Below are positions 50,212 through 58,764 of a DNA stretch of 64,000 bases, in pieces. The translations under genes and the position numbers were made by a program. The DNA comes from Streptomyces sp. JH14 (GTDB taxonomy: Bacteria > Actinomycetota > Actinomycetes > Streptomycetales > Streptomycetaceae), in NCBI RefSeq assembly GCF_029428675.1, contig NZ_JAJNEL010000002.1, forward strand, positions 124,001-188,000, read 5' to 3'. The notes beneath the pieces were generated by a model. It saw only the letters and a program-made list of their open reading frames with translations, was not told where the DNA came from and ran no database searches. Each line of letters begins with the position of its first letter. Position 1 is the stretch's first letter.

Positions 50212-50615
50212 CCGGCCTGCCCGTCGTGGCGGGGCGGGCTCGTGAGATGGGCGCCGATCCGGACGACCATGTCGCGCATCCGTGCTCCGACGAGTCCCGC
50301 GTCCACCGTCTCTCCGGCGAGTACGGCGAGGTAGGCACCGGTTCCGGCGGCCATCAAGTAGAAGAACCCGCCGGTGACTTCGATGACGACGAGCCGCATC
50401 AGTCCGTCGCTGTAAGGGATTTCGGAGGCGACGGCGGCGGCCAGGCTCTGCAGTCCTGCGCAAGCGGCCGCCAGCCGGTCGGCGACGTCGGGATCGCCGC
50501 CGTGCCGGGCGATGCGCAGGCCGTCCGCGGAGAGGACCACGATCTGATGGATGTCCGGAACGTCATCGGCCAGTTCCTTGAGCATCCAGTCCATGTTGCC
50601 CCGCTGCTGGATCAC
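50208..50615 (-). CDS. cvnB: Conservon roadblock/LC7 protein CvnB
   Basis: Roadblock/LC7 domain protein of 135 residues, expected to modulate the CvnD GTPase. The domain shows LKELADDVPDIHQIVVLSADGLRIA, ADRLAAACAGLQSLA and GGFFYLMAAGTGAYLAVLA. GTG 50615 overlaps the cvnA stop (GTGA), indicating translational coupling. Confidence 0.95.
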   Translation of the reverse strand: MIQQRGNMDWMLKELADDVPDIHQIVVLSADGLRIARHGGDPDVADRLAAACAGLQSLAAAVASEIPYSDGLMRLVVIEVTGGFFYLMAAGTGAYLAVLAGETVDAGLVGARMRDMVVRIGAHLTSPPRHDGQAG

Positions 50616-52213
50616 TTCAGGTCTCCCTTGTCCCGCGCATCGTCAGAGTCTTCGCCGGTCTTCGGCTCCTGCGGCACGCCGTTGACGGCGTTGGTGAATG
50701 CCTCCAGCCAGAGCCCGGGCGGCGGTTCCTTGCTGCCGGCGCCGCCGTTGCTGTGACCGTTGCGCTGTGCTGCGGTGGGGGCGGAGGGCTGCGCGGGGAG
50801 GTTGTGCGATCCCAACGGGGCGCGGCCACGGCTGCGCCGCTGCGGGAGGCCGCCCGCCGTCCACTCGGTCACCACGGGGACGTCGTCCTCCGTGGCCGAC
50901 CGGGGTCCCGGCCGGGAGTCGGAGGCGACCGGGCCGGTGGCGGGGCGGGAGTCCACCGGGAGCGGCTCGCGTCGCTTGCTGCGCGGCGGCACGACGTGCT
51001 TCAAGTTGGCGAGGTCGATATCGCTGGTGGGCCTGGACGTGGCGCCGATGCCGTGGGCGATACCGGGGGCGGGACCGGTGGTGATCATCGCGCGGGGCAC
51101 GATGAGCACGGCGCGGACCCCGCCGTACGCGGACTGCCGCAGTGAGACCTGGAGGTCGTACATCCGGGAGAGCCGGCCGACGACGGCCATGCCGAGGCGC
51201 GGGGACTCGCCGAGGTCGTTCATGCTCGATCCGGCCTGGGCCCGGGCGAGCATGTTCTCGGCCCGCGCACGGGCCTCCTCGCTGAGGCTGACTCCGCCGT
51301 CCTCGATCTCGATCGCGATGCCGGTCTGCACCTCGACCGCGGTGACGTGCACGCGGGTCTGCGGCGGCGAATAGCGGGTGGCGTTGTCGAGGAGCTCGGC
51401 GCAGGCGTGGATGAGCGGCTCGACCGCGGTACCGATGATGGCGACCTTGGCGATCGAGTGCAGATCGACGCGCGGGTACTCGAGAATCCGGGACATGGCG
51501 CCGCGCAACACGCTGAACAGCGGTACGGGCTTGGGCCATTGGCGGCTGGGCCGGGCGCCGCCGAGTACGGCGATGGAGTCGGCGAGGCGGCCGATCAGCG
51601 CGGTGCCGTGGTCGATGCGGAGCAGGTCGTCGAAGACGTCGGGGTTGCGCCCGTGGTGCTCCTCCATCTCCCGAAGTTCGCTGGCCTGGCGGTGGACGAT
51701 CGCCTGGACGCGCCGGGCGACGTTGACGAAGGCGCGCTGTGCGGAGTCGCGCGCGGCCTCCTCGTTGTCGATGATGTCCAGCACGGAGCGGACGAGGGCA
51801 CGTTGGGCGTCGGGGAGGTCGCGGTACTGCTCGTCGCCGTCGACGACGTCGCGCAGCACCTCGTCGGGCGAGTTGCCCACCCGGAGGCGGTGGATCGCGG
51901 CCGGCAGCAGCTCCTTGTTGATCCGGACGGCCTCTTCGTCATGGATGGCGAGGCGGTGTTCCAGAACGGCGACGCGGCGTTCGTATTCGGCGCGCTGCCG
52001 ACGCAGCGCGCGGGAGCGGCGGGCGAGCGCGACCGTCAGCAGGGCGACCACGACGGTGGAGACCGCACCGCACCAGACGACTGGTATCCGCGCGGGTTCG
52101 GAGACCAGTGCCGCGGCGCCGGCGGTCGCGCCGGCCATCACCAGCACAGGAAGCAACGCGGCGCGAGCAAGGGGGACTTCTCGGTCGATCGGCGGTGATT
52201 CAACTCGAACCAT
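50612..52213 (-). CDS. cvnA: Conservon sensor kinase-like protein CvnA
   Basis: Membrane-bound histidine-kinase-like protein of 533 residues. Two N-terminal helices (ALLPVLVMAGATAGAAALV, VVWCGAVSTVVVALLTVAL) are followed by a coiled region. A phosphoacceptor-like segment has LLRIDHGTALIGRLADSI, and the HATPase has N box HACAELLDNATRYSPP and G box MAVVGRLSRMYDLQVSLR. The long C-terminus is Pro/Ser-rich and disordered, as usual for CvnA. ATG 52213 has AGAGG 6 nt upstream. It heads the operon cvnA-B-C-D-E. Confidence 0.95.
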   Translation of the reverse strand: MVRVESPPIDREVPLARAALLPVLVMAGATAGAAALVSEPARIPVVWCGAVSTVVVALLTVALARRSRALRRQRAEYERRVAVLEHRLAIHDEEAVRINKELLPAAIHRLRVGNSPDEVLRDVVDGDEQYRDLPDAQRALVRSVLDIIDNEEAARDSAQRAFVNVARRVQAIVHRQASELREMEEHHGRNPDVFDDLLRIDHGTALIGRLADSIAVLGGARPSRQWPKPVPLFSVLRGAMSRILEYPRVDLHSIAKVAIIGTAVEPLIHACAELLDNATRYSPPQTRVHVTAVEVQTGIAIEIEDGGVSLSEEARARAENMLARAQAGSSMNDLGESPRLGMAVVGRLSRMYDLQVSLRQSAYGGVRAVLIVPRAMITTGPAPGIAHGIGATSRPTSDIDLANLKHVVPPRSKRREPLPVDSRPATGPVASDSRPGPRSATEDDVPVVTEWTAGGLPQRRSRGRAPLGSHNLPAQPSAPTAAQRNGHSNGGAGSKEPPPGLWLEAFTNAVNGVPQEPKTGEDSDDARDKGDLK

Positions 52214-52786
52214 CTAAGACCTCTGGCGGTTGATTCGGAGGTGTGCGCGCATCCAAGGCGCGCGAGAACGAGCGCTCGAAGTTCGTATCAACTCGACTTC
52301 ACTGCGCGTGAGCTTAGCCAGATCGAAACACTGGTTCGGCATATTCACCCAACCCTCTGCGCGAGCGCTCGGGCGGTAATACACTCACGAGTTTTTGCAC
52401 GCACCGCCGCCGGCCGTACGCGAGGAGTGACGAGCGTCGGGAAGGAGGCGGGCCCGGCTTTTCACGTACCTCACCGCGGGACACCTGCAGAGTTTTCGAG
52501 AGGAATGGATCACATGCACGTCATGCCGTCCCGCCCTACGGGACGAAGGCACGTGTGATCGAAGTGGATCGAAGGGAGCGGATTCCTGACCGCAGGAAGG
52601 GCGCGCGACAAAGTCACCGCAGTGAGGGGCGTGGCGGGCAGGATCGGCACGGTGATCTGGGGCGTCCTGAGCCTCGCAGGGCGCAACCGTCGTCACAGGC
52701 CGACAGGCCGTCGCAGCCGGTCGGGCAGGCCGTCAACGGGACGCACCGGCAGAAGAACCGTCGATCGAGGGAGAGACGAGCACACC
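52214..52786. other. Divergent control region of conservon and IclR gene, with a possible tiny ORF
   Basis: GAGCGCTC occurs twice (52270-52277 and 52363-52370) in the cvnA upstream region. On the plus strand, AGGA followed by ATG 52514 (or ATG 52505) opens a 14- or 17-codon frame, MHVMPSRPTGRRHV, ending at 52558. It overlaps a hairpin CGTCCCG (52527-52533) / CGGGACG (52539-52545). The remaining 230 nt to the IclR gene show no clear feature. Whether the tiny frame is translated is unknown. Confidence 0.35.
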
Positions 52787-53569
52787 ATGGGATCGACGAG
52801 CGGCTACACCATCGCATCACTGGACACCGGATTACAGCTGATGCAGCTGTTCCGCACCTACGACTCGCTCACCGTCTCGGAGGCCGCCGCGCTGCTCTCC
52901 GTCGGACGCTCCACCGCCCACCGCGTGCTCAGCACCCTGGAGGGGCGGGGCTTCGTGGTCCGGGACTCCTCCGGGCACGGCTACGCGGCCGGCCCGGAAC
53001 TGGTTCGGCTCGGCCACCCGGCCGGATTCGGCACGGCCTTCCGCGAACGGCTCGGGCCCGTACTGGACGACGCAGCCCGACGCACCGGCGAGACGGTGCA
53101 GAGCGTGACCCTGATCGGCGATCAGATCATCGTCACCGACGGGCGGGAGTCGTCACATCCGGTGCGGGTGATGCTGACGACCGGTCGTACGCACCCTGCG
53201 CACGCCACCGCGGGCGGCAAGATGCTGCTCTCCCGGATGACGACGGAACAGCTCTGCTCGCTCTACCCGCAGGAGCGGCTGCCCGAGGTCACCCCGCGCA
53301 CCCTCACCTCGCGTGCCGCCCTGCTCGCGGAGCTGGAGGGCATCCGTGAACGCGGCCATGCGATGAGCCTGGGCGAGTCGGTGCGGGGTGTGAACACCGT
53401 CGCCGTACCGCTGGCCGGCTCCTGCCCACGCGACCGTCTCGCCCTCACGGCGTCGGCACCTGCCGACCGCGGCGACGAGGCGGCGCTCGCCCGGCGCGCC
53501 GACGAGCTGCACCGGTCCGCCGCACAGCTGGTGTCCGCCCGGCAGCCGCCCGACGGACCCCGTGCGTGA
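52787..53569 (+). CDS. IclR-family transcriptional regulator
   Basis: Regulator of 260 residues. The N-terminal winged helix is YTIASLDTGLQLMQLF, then LTVSEAAALLSVGRSTAHRVLSTLEGRGFV. The effector domain has GETVQSVTLIGDQIIVTDG, HPAHATAGGKMLLSRM, and SLGESVRGVNTVAVPL. ATG 52787 follows a GAGGGAGAG stretch; an in-frame GTG at 52622 would add an Arg-rich leader. No catabolic gene is adjacent except the distant pcaB at 56.5 kb, so its regulon cannot be assigned. Confidence 0.92.
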   Translation: MGSTSGYTIASLDTGLQLMQLFRTYDSLTVSEAAALLSVGRSTAHRVLSTLEGRGFVVRDSSGHGYAAGPELVRLGHPAGFGTAFRERLGPVLDDAARRTGETVQSVTLIGDQIIVTDGRESSHPVRVMLTTGRTHPAHATAGGKMLLSRMTTEQLCSLYPQERLPEVTPRTLTSRAALLAELEGIRERGHAMSLGESVRGVNTVAVPLAGSCPRDRLALTASAPADRGDEAALARRADELHRSAAQLVSARQPPDGPRA

Positions 53570-53592
53570 CCCGGTCGGCGCGTCGGCACGGG

Positions 53593-54099
53593 TCAGCGCC
53601 GGCCCCCGCCGATGCGCCCCTCCAGCTGGACCAGCAACTCGCTGAGCTGGGAGCTGAGTTCGCCACGGGTCCGGTCGTCGAGACCGGACAGCACGGAGCG
53701 TTCGTACGCCAGCTGCCGGGGCAGGAGCTGATCGACCAGGCTGCGGCCTTCGTCGGTGAGACGGACGTGGGCGACGCGGCGGTCCCGGGCGTCGCTGCGG
53801 CGGTCGACCAGGCCGCGCTCCTGCAGGACCCGGAGGCGTTTGGTGACGGCGGCTCCGGACGAGAACGTCTCACGGGCCAGTTCGCCGGGGGTGAGTTCGC
53901 GGTCGGTCCGCCGTACGGCGCCCAGCAGGTCGAACTCGGCGCGGGTCAGTCCGGCGGAGCGCAGCGGGGCGTCCTCCGCCTGCTGGAGCAGTGCGGCGCA
54001 GCGGTTGATGCGGCCGATGAGTTCCATCGGTCCGGTGTCCAGTTCCGGGTTGACTGCCTGCCACTGGCGTACCACCGTGGCGACGATGTCGTCGGTCAC
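53593..54099 (-). CDS. MarR-family regulator of the FUSC transporter
   Basis: MarR protein of 168 residues. The winged helix is RAEFDLLGAVRRTDRELTPGELARETFSSGAAVTKRLRVLQERGLVDRR, with the basic wing DARDRRVAHVRLTDEG. GTG 54099 overlaps the stop codon of the transporter gene upstream (GTGA), so regulator and pump are made together. A near-palindrome at the head of this unit is the obvious autoregulatory operator. Ligands of such regulators are often aromatic acids. Confidence 0.93.
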   Translation of the reverse strand: MTDDIVATVVRQWQAVNPELDTGPMELIGRINRCAALLQQAEDAPLRSAGLTRAEFDLLGAVRRTDRELTPGELARETFSSGAAVTKRLRVLQERGLVDRRSDARDRRVAHVRLTDEGRSLVDQLLPRQLAYERSVLSGLDDRTRGELSSQLSELLVQLEGRIGGGRR

Positions 54100-55892
54100 A
54101 CCGCTCCGTTCTCCGGGGCGGGGGCGATCAGCCCCTGCCGTGTTGCTGTCGCGGCGAGCGTACGGTGTCCGGCCTGCTCGGCCGCGAGAAGCTGCTCCTC
54201 GGGCAGGGCGCGCTGCCACCATTCTCCCGCTGCCGTGTCGCCCGCCTCGTGCAGTTCGACGAGCGATCCCGTCAGCCTGCGACGGGCTGCATCAAGGGCG
54301 GCGGGCGCGGGCGCCGCGGCGGCGAGGGTCTGCACGGCGTGGGCGCGGGCCCGCTCGGTGGCGGCGAGGGCCCGTTCCAGGCGTCCGGTGGCCCGGCGGT
54401 TGGTGACGGCCATGGCGGCGAGCAGTCCGACGGCGGCGCCGATGACGGTGTCCAGGACCCGGTCGCCGATCAGTTCGCCGGCCGGGTGGGTGCCGCCGAA
54501 CTCGATGACGAGCAGGGCCATCGGGGTCACGGCGATGGAGCCGAGCCAGTAGTTGCGGGTGATCAGGGCCTCGGCGGCGAAGTTGAAGAAGAGGCAGCAG
54601 CCGATGAGTGCCAGCGGGCTCGTCCGGGAGACCGGCAGGACGGCGGCGAAGACGAGCACACCGAGGAGATTGCCGAGGGTGCGCTGCAGGGTCCGGTTCC
54701 AGGAGAGCGTGACATTGGCCTGGTAGAGGGAGGCGGCGGTGACGATCGCCCAGTAGGGGCGTCCGACGCCGAAGGCCATGGAGACGTAGCCGGCGAGCGC
54801 GCAGCCGATCAGGGCGCGGGCGGCGATGGGGAGGAGCGGGGAGCCGGGGGCCAGGGCACGCAGCAGCGCCCGGCGGGCGTCGCGGCGGCTTCCGGTCCGG
54901 TGGGCGGCCCGCTCGGCGTCGGCCCCGAAGATCTCCTCGACGGCGCCGGGGGCGGGCAGCGGGGTGGGGACGGGACCGCGGGCCCGCGTCTGCCGGGCCC
55001 AGGCGCGGAGCCGGTCGGGGTGGCTCACGCCGGCTTCGGGGTCGCCGGTGCGGCCGTCCGCACCGGCATGGTCGCCCGCCGCCGCGGCGAGGCCACCGTC
55101 GCGGTCCGTCGTGCGCGCGTGGCCGCCGGAGTGTGCGCCCAGGGCGCCCCGGGCGAGCGTGGCCTCGGCGTGGACGAGAAGGCGTTCCAGTTCCCGGCGT
55201 ACCGGGGTGGGGCGCCCGGCGGCGAGCAGTGCCTGCCAGGCCATGTGAATGGCGGCGACCGCGGCGCGCCGGGTGCGGTGTCCGGGAGCGTCCGCGTACG
55301 CGGCGGCGGCGTTGAGGGCGCGGGCGGTCGCGCGCCGCTCCGGCCCTTCCCGCCGGATCAGCGCGGGGCCGGCGGTGACCAGCCAGGAGACCGCGCCCGC
55401 GGCCAGGGTCAGCGCCAGGTGCGCGGGCACCTGCCCGAGGTGCTGGGGCGCGAAGAGGGCGGCCGAGGTGACGAAGGTGAAGATCACCGGTCCGGGCGGT
55501 CCGATGCGGGTGGCGTCGCAGAGCGCTTTCTGCCCGGCGGCAAGCAGTGCGCCGACGGCGATCAGCACGGCGGTCGAGTCGGTGAGCGACGCCGTGACCA
55601 GGGATATCGCCATGCCGACGAGCATGCCGACGACGACTGCGGCGACGGCACGGGCGCGTCGGGCGTACGGGAGGCTGTGGCCGTACAGCGCACAGAGCGA
55701 ACCGGCCATGGTGTACATGACGAGGTCGAGCCGGTCGAAGCCGTACAGCAGCACGTTCGGTACGGCGGAGGCGACGACCACGCTCAGCGCCGGCTTGAAC
55801 CACGTGTCCGAGGGACGGGTCAGGCGCAAGGGGCCGACCAGCGGGAGTCTGCGGACGGAGGGCTGCCGGGTTCGGAGGGTTGTATCGCTCAC
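54096..55892 (-). CDS. FUSC-family aromatic acid / efflux transporter
   Basis: Inner-membrane protein of 598 residues with the FUSC/YccS layout. It has two blocks of about five or six helices each (SVVVASAVPNVLLYGF to PAHLALTLAAGAVSWLVTAG, and ARALIGCALAGYVSMAFGVGRPYWAIVTAASLYQ onward). They are separated by a cytoplasmic segment of about 150 residues and followed by an Ala-rich helical tail. The second block has GRPYWAIVT, typical of p-hydroxybenzoate efflux AaeB-like proteins. GTG 55892 starts 13 nt downstream of the operator. The downstream MarR gene is coupled by GTGA. Confidence 0.9.
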   Translation of the reverse strand: MSDTTLRTRQPSVRRLPLVGPLRLTRPSDTWFKPALSVVVASAVPNVLLYGFDRLDLVMYTMAGSLCALYGHSLPYARRARAVAAVVVGMLVGMAISLVTASLTDSTAVLIAVGALLAAGQKALCDATRIGPPGPVIFTFVTSAALFAPQHLGQVPAHLALTLAAGAVSWLVTAGPALIRREGPERRATARALNAAAAYADAPGHRTRRAAVAAIHMAWQALLAAGRPTPVRRELERLLVHAEATLARGALGAHSGGHARTTDRDGGLAAAAGDHAGADGRTGDPEAGVSHPDRLRAWARQTRARGPVPTPLPAPGAVEEIFGADAERAAHRTGSRRDARRALLRALAPGSPLLPIAARALIGCALAGYVSMAFGVGRPYWAIVTAASLYQANVTLSWNRTLQRTLGNLLGVLVFAAVLPVSRTSPLALIGCCLFFNFAAEALITRNYWLGSIAVTPMALLVIEFGGTHPAGELIGDRVLDTVIGAAVGLLAAMAVTNRRATGRLERALAATERARAHAVQTLAAAAPAPAALDAARRRLTGSLVELHEAGDTAAGEWWQRALPEEQLLAAEQAGHRTLAATATRQGLIAPAPENGAV

Positions 55893-55901
55893 TCCAACAT
55901 C

Positions 55902-55924
55902 TTAACAGGTATTACACCTGTAAA
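55902..55924 (-). promoter_or_regulatory. MarR-type operator before the FUSC-MarR operon
   Basis: ACAGGT (55905-55910) and ACCTGT (55916-55921) are inverted around ATTAC, with flanking TT/AA also matching. It lies 13 nt upstream of the transporter start, in an unusually AT-rich patch, where the co-transcribed MarR protein would block transcription. Confidence 0.7.
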
Positions 55925-55935
55925 ATATTTCCCCA

Positions 55936-56316
55936 GGCGCCGACCTGCTCAACGACCCGGGCTCGCTCGGCTGGGTCGAGCCCGTCACCCGGGAGGCCGC
56001 TCCCGCGCTCGCCTTCTACCCGGCGGTCTTCGGCTGGACCGTCACCGCGTCGAACACGTACCCCCAGTGGGGTGTCAACGGCACCGCCTTCGGCGGCATG
56101 CCGGCGAGCGACGAGATGCTCCCGCCCGAGGCGCCGCCGAACTGGCTGCCCTATTTCGCCGTCGCGGACGTCGACACGACCGCGGCCACCGCGCAAAGTG
56201 CGGGCGGCGAAATGATCATGCCGCCGACGACCCTCCCGGGCGGCCGGCAGATCGCGGTTGTCCGTGATCCGCAGGGAGCGGTGTTCGGCATCTACCGGGC
56301 GGGCGAGGAGGGCTGA
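55936..56316 (+). pseudogene. C-terminal half of a two-domain VOC/glyoxalase-like gene
   Basis: Recognisable from GADLLNDPGSLGWVEPVTRE, which in intact proteins is the linker into the second VOC domain, through FYPAVFGWTVTASN, PNWLPYFAVADVDT, and VVRDPQGAVFGIYRAG to TGA 56316. Upstream in frame there is a TAA (55921) and no ATG, GTG or TTG before Met at 56098. The first domain of about 125 residues and the promoter are therefore missing. The break falls immediately beside the FUSC operator, as if a deletion had joined the two. Confidence 0.75.
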
Positions 56317-56521
56317 GCCGTCCCGGCGCGAACAGGAGCGAGGGGGACCCCGGCACGTCCCGGCACCGACGGGGACCGGTGGTGACACGCGGGAGGATCG
56401 CGGTGGAGTCGCTGGACGCGGAGCGCCGGGCAGACTGATCGCGGCGCCCGGGGACCGGGGCACCCACCGGTTCGGCATCCGCTGCAGGGCGCCGGCGACA
56501 CGGCCTTCTGGAGTTCAGCTG

Positions 56522-57871
56522 ATGTACGAGAGCGATGCCGGCCTCCTCGCCCCCGGGCGGGCCGGCACCCCTGCCGAGGCGAGCACCGGCGACAGCGCCT
56601 TCCTCCGGGCGATGCTCGATGCCGAGGCCGCACTGACCCGCGCCCAGTCCGCCTGCGGACTCGCCCCCGCCGGGGCCGGGCCTGCGGTGACGGAGGCGGC
56701 GGACGCCGACCGCTTCGACGTACGGGATCTGGCGCTGCGGGCCCGCGCCGACGGCAACCCGGTCATTCCCTTGATCGCGGACCTCGCGGCGGCCGTGCCG
56801 GAGGATGCCCGGCCGTATGTGCACCGCGGCGCGACGAGCCAGGACATCCTGGACACGGCCACGATGCTGGTCGCCTCGCGGACGCTGGCGGAGGTGCTCG
56901 ACGATCTGGAACGGACGGCGGGCGAGGTGGCACGGCACGCCGCGGCGCACCGCGACACCCCGATGGCGGGCCGCATGCTCACCCAGCACGCCGTGCCGAC
57001 CACCTTCGGGCTGAAGGCCGCGGGGTGGCGTGCGCTGATCCTCGACGCGCGGGACCGGCTGACTGCGGTACGGGACTCGCTGCCGGTTCAACTGGGCGGC
57101 GCTGCGGGCACCTTGGCGGCCTTCTCCGCCTTCGCCCCCGCCACCGCCGACGCCCCCGCCGACGGGCCTGCGCTGATGGCCGCGTACGCCCGCGAACTCG
57201 GCCTCGCGGAACCCTTGTTGCCCTGGCACACCCTGCGTACCCCGGTCGCCGATCTCGCCGGTGCGCTCGCGTTCACCGCGGGCGCCCTCGGCAAGATGGC
57301 CGCCGATGTGCTCACGCTGTCGCGCACCGAGATCGGCGAAGTCGAGGAGGAGGGTGGCTCGTCCTCCATGCCGCACAAGGCGATTCCGGTACGCGCCACG
57401 CTGATCGCGGCGGCCGCCCGGCGCGCGCCCGGTCTGGCGGCCCCGCTGTACGGCTCGCTGGCCGCCGAGGACGAGCGGCCCGCCGGGGCGTGGCACGCCG
57501 AGTGGGAACCGCTGCGCGATCTGCTGCGGCTCGTCGGCGGCGCCGCCCGCGACGGCGCAGCCCTGGCGGCGGGGCTCCGGGTCGTCCCGTACGCCATGCT
57601 GGAGAACCTGCACCTCACCGATGCCCTGATCGTCTCGGAACGGCTGGTCGCCGTGTTCGCCGACCGGATCGGCCGGGCCCGCGCCAGAGAGGTCCTGGTC
57701 GGCGCGGCGGCCCGGGCCCGCTCCGAGACGACGGACCTGTCCGATGTGCTCGTCGACGTCCTCCACGAGGAGCCCGAGCTGGCCGGGCTGGATCTGGCCG
57801 AACTGACCGATCCGGCACGGTACACCGGCTCCGCGAGCCTCCTCACGGGCCGCGCGCTGGACCGCCGATGA
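56522..57871 (+). CDS. pcaB: 3-carboxy-cis,cis-muconate cycloisomerase
   Basis: Fumarase/aspartase-superfamily enzyme of 449 residues of the protocatechuate branch of the beta-ketoadipate pathway. PcaB-type features are an early DAGLLAPGRAGTPAEA, then FLRAMLDAEAALTRAQ, the helix VHRGATSQDILDTATMLV, and the mobile loop GSSSMPHKAIPVRA, where ordinary adenylosuccinate lyases have HKRNP. ATG 56522 has GGAG 8 nt upstream. The usual pca neighbours (pcaIJ, pcaHG, pcaL) are absent on both sides, so it is an orphan copy in this window or belongs to another aromatic route. Confidence 0.85.
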   Translation: MYESDAGLLAPGRAGTPAEASTGDSAFLRAMLDAEAALTRAQSACGLAPAGAGPAVTEAADADRFDVRDLALRARADGNPVIPLIADLAAAVPEDARPYVHRGATSQDILDTATMLVASRTLAEVLDDLERTAGEVARHAAAHRDTPMAGRMLTQHAVPTTFGLKAAGWRALILDARDRLTAVRDSLPVQLGGAAGTLAAFSAFAPATADAPADGPALMAAYARELGLAEPLLPWHTLRTPVADLAGALAFTAGALGKMAADVLTLSRTEIGEVEEEGGSSSMPHKAIPVRATLIAAAARRAPGLAAPLYGSLAAEDERPAGAWHAEWEPLRDLLRLVGGAARDGAALAAGLRVVPYAMLENLHLTDALIVSERLVAVFADRIGRARAREVLVGAAARARSETTDLSDVLVDVLHEEPELAGLDLAELTDPARYTGSASLLTGRALDRR

Positions 57872-57913
57872 CGGCCGGGCCCGCTGCACCACCGTGCACC
57901 GGGCCCGGCCGTC
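57870..57913. terminator. Long bidirectional terminator after pcaB
   Basis: GACGGCCGGGCCCG (57870-57883) and CGGGCCCGGCCGTC (57900-57913) pair perfectly over 14 bp. The loop carries a further TGCAC/GTGCA stem, giving one of the strongest hairpins in the window. It begins in the pcaB stop codon and serves both convergent genes. Confidence 0.85.
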
Positions 57914-57991
57914 GCGGTCGCCCACGGTCTGCGGCGGTGAACCGGCCGCGAGCCGTACGAGGACACGTCCTCGGCGCCCCCGGACCGCCGG

Positions 57992-58645
57992 TCAGGGCGC
58001 GCCAGGACCGGCACCCTCCACGGGAACGCAGCTCGCCTCGTCGTCCCTGACCCGGGCGTGGATGTGCATGTCGTGCCAGCCGTCGGCGTGCAGATGGCCC
58101 CGCCGCCGGGTGCCCTCCAGCGAAAAGCCCGACTTGGCCGCGACGCGGCAGGACGCCGCGTTCATGACCGAGTGGGCGAGCTCGAGACGCTCGAAACCGA
58201 TCTCGTCGAAGGCCCAGCGCGCCACGGCGGTCACGGACCGGGGTGCGACGCCCTGCCCACGGGCGGCGGGCAGCGTCCAGTACGCGCATTCCGCCTGGCC
58301 GGTGCCGAGCATCAGCGAGCGGAGCGAGACCCGGCCGAGCAGTTGCTCGGCGCCGTCGGACGTGCCGCCCTTCGGGCGGACGACCGCCCAGTGGATACCG
58401 GTCTCGGCGAGCCAGGCTTCCTGCCACTGCTCGATCCAGTCGAGGGCCTCGTCCTCGGAGTCGGCCCGTCGCAGGTGCCAGCGTTGGATCACCGGGTCCG
58501 AGAAGGCGGCGAGCACGGCAGGTGCGTCCGTGTACTCCCACGGTCTCAGGCAAAGACCGCCGTCGGCCGTCAGAGCGGGTTGTGCGCCGTCCGCGATACG
58601 GCCGGACGGAATGTGGGGCGGCACCAGGTAGGGCATGCCGGTCAT
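57992..58645 (-). CDS. GNAT acetyltransferase (RimJ/RimL type)
   Basis: Acetyl-CoA-dependent N-acetyltransferase of 217 residues. The GNAT fold is visible from LCLRPWEYTDAPAVLAAFSDP through AECAYWTLPAARGQGVAPRSVTAVARWAFDEIG (acetyl-CoA loop RGQGVA) to LAHSVMNAASCRVAAKSGFSLEG. The acceptor is not deducible; ribosomal proteins or small amines are typical for this subgroup. ATG 58645 has GGTGGGA upstream, and an ATG three codons later is also possible. Confidence 0.9.
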   Translation of the reverse strand: MTGMPYLVPPHIPSGRIADGAQPALTADGGLCLRPWEYTDAPAVLAAFSDPVIQRWHLRRADSEDEALDWIEQWQEAWLAETGIHWAVVRPKGGTSDGAEQLLGRVSLRSLMLGTGQAECAYWTLPAARGQGVAPRSVTAVARWAFDEIGFERLELAHSVMNAASCRVAAKSGFSLEGTRRRGHLHADGWHDMHIHARVRDDEASCVPVEGAGPGAP

Positions 58646-58701
58646 CGTCCCACCGGGGCACCGCCCGTCCCCGCAGCCGCGGCCCCGCCACCGGAACGGG
58701 C

Positions 58702-58733
58702 CGCGCCCCCGTACACGTGGGTACGGGGGCGCG
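58702..58733 (-). terminator. Terminator of the scramblase-like gene
   Basis: CGCGCCCCCGTAC (58702-58714) and GTACGGGGGCGCG (58721-58733) form a perfect 13-bp stem with a 6-nt loop, 32 nt after the scramblase-like gene's stop on the minus strand. Confidence 0.85.
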
Positions 58734-58764
58734 GGCGGATCGCCGTGCGGAAGGGTTTCCCGGG

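Noticed and set aside
54165..56267. 700-codon plus-strand frame opposite the FUSC gene
   Set aside because: Gly/Arg/Glu-rich shadow of the transporter; no domain, and the end lies in the wrong phase of the VOC remnant.
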